Shown piece by piece: positions 63,555-64,000 of a DNA stretch of 64,000 nt. Under the pieces are notes generated by a model. That model made no database searches. It was given only the letters and a program-made list of their open reading frames with translations, and was not told where the DNA came from. The stretch's first letter is position 1, and every line of letters starts with the position of its first letter. This DNA comes from an uncultured Ferrovum sp. (GTDB lineage Bacteria > Pseudomonadota > Gammaproteobacteria > Burkholderiales > Ferrovaceae): positions 16,992 to 80,991 of the forward strand of contig CAITLJ010000054.1 of the NCBI GenBank assembly GCA_903893215.1, read 5' to 3'. The position numbers were made by a program, and so were the translations under genes.

Positions 63555-64000
63555 ATGACATTTACGCGCACCGCTAATACCCTGGCCTCTCCTCTCCGTG
63601 CGTTTGGCATTTCCTTGACACTGGGGGCTGCTGTAGTACTTGCCAATGCGGCGTGGTCACGCCACGCCGAAGCCAAGGTAATGGCGCGGATAGCTCCTCA
63701 GTCACTATCGTCGATGGTCGACGTGACCACGCAACTGCAACCGGATTCACTACCTGTCATTAGGCGTCATTACACCGCCGTGGTCGACCTGCGGCCGGAT
63801 GGCGAGGTTGCCGGCCAACCAGCATCCCAAGAGATGGAGGCGGCGGCACGTGGGCAGCGCATCAACTTCAGCTACGTGCCGGTGCCGCACGGGGAGATTC
63901 CTGAAAATGCGGTGGGGCGCCTCAGGGCAATACTGGCTAGTGAACAGGGTCGAGTTCTCCTGTATTGTCGAAGTGGAAGACGCGCCGCCCGCACATGGGC
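63555..64000 (+). CDS. DUF442/TIGR01244-type phosphatase domain protein (5' part, runs off the window)
   Basis: 148 codons are visible and no stop occurs. A hydrophobic N-terminal segment (PLRAFGISLTLGAAVVLANAAW) suggests export or a membrane anchor. The domain has AVVDLRPDGEVAGQPAS, EMEAAARGQRINFSYVPVPHGEIPE, and the active-site loop LLYCRSGRRAARTW, typical of the dual-specificity-phosphatase-like DUF442 family sometimes linked to sulfur metabolism or beta-lactamase-like hydrolases. The C-terminal remainder lies beyond 64000. Confidence 0.8.
   Translation, partial: MTFTRTANTLASPLRAFGISLTLGAAVVLANAAWSRHAEAKVMARIAPQSLSSMVDVTTQLQPDSLPVIRRHYTAVVDLRPDGEVAGQPASQEMEAAARGQRINFSYVPVPHGEIPENAVGRLRAILASEQGRVLLYCRSGRRAARTW

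Noticed and set aside
63284..63676. 130-aa minus-strand open frame
   Set aside because: Runs antiparallel through the well-supported start of the DUF442-type gene and shows no motif.

Overview
The window is GC-rich, densely coded chromosome from a Gram-negative betaproteobacterium. The order hrcA/nadK/recN, the run exbB-exbD-lpxK-Trm112-kdsB-adk, and ffs (4.5S RNA) followed by dnaX-ybaB-recR are arrangements typical of that class. PHB-cycle genes, a complete pqqABCDE operon and a decaheme/beta-barrel electron conduit suggest a metabolically versatile Rhodocyclales- or Nitrosomonadales-like bacterium. The genus cannot be fixed from the sequence alone.

Layout. 1-13 kb: grpE start with a sigma-32-type promoter, an unknown protein, hemH, hrcA, nadK, recN, an enolase-superfamily enzyme with a NIPSNAP protein, a histidine phosphatase, mnmC, a DUF192 protein and a PilT-like ATPase. 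13-16 kb: an orphan gene with a structured attenuator-like leader and a C-terminal domain resembling mobile-element proteins, then a DegS/HtrA protease. 16-29 kb: a CobD-like protein, rsgA, an M48 protease, orn, a TlpA-type thioredoxin, a stand-alone DsbD alpha domain, queG, the overlapping tsaE-amiC-mutL-miaA operon, and xseA. 29-36 kb: exbB-exbD-lpxK-Trm112-kdsB-adk-PPi-phosphofructokinase-NUDIX, and a proline iminopeptidase.

36-47 kb: PHB depolymerase, a RegB/RegA-type redox two-component pair, and a monoheme cytochrome c, decaheme MtrA/MtoA/DmsE-type cytochrome and MtrB/PioB-type outer-membrane barrel. Two paralogous cytochrome b561-like proteins flank that cluster. A PhaM-like granule protein, a second TlpA-type thioredoxin and folA follow. 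47-56 kb: a TonB-dependent receptor downstream of pqqABCDE, divergent from a NarL-type two-component pair, then ribA and 3-hydroxybutyrate dehydrogenase. 56-60.7 kb: 4.5S RNA, a PagL-like lipid A deacylase, dnaX, ybaB, recR and tRNA-Pro(TGG).

Downstream of tRNA-Pro the character changes. Coding density falls, genes are small or broken (a PIN toxin with an aberrant C-terminus beside a ribbon-helix-helix antitoxin, a frameshifted lipoprotein), and long stretches hold nothing recognisable. This looks like a decayed accessory region beside a tRNA. The window ends inside a DUF442-type phosphatase gene.

The strongest system-level signal is the putative extracellular electron conduit (40.7-44.7 kb), with a redox sensor pair upstream and two b561-like membrane cytochromes around it. 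The second is the leader at about 13.14-13.44 kb, which can form mutually exclusive antiterminator, terminator and ribosome-site-sequestering hairpins.
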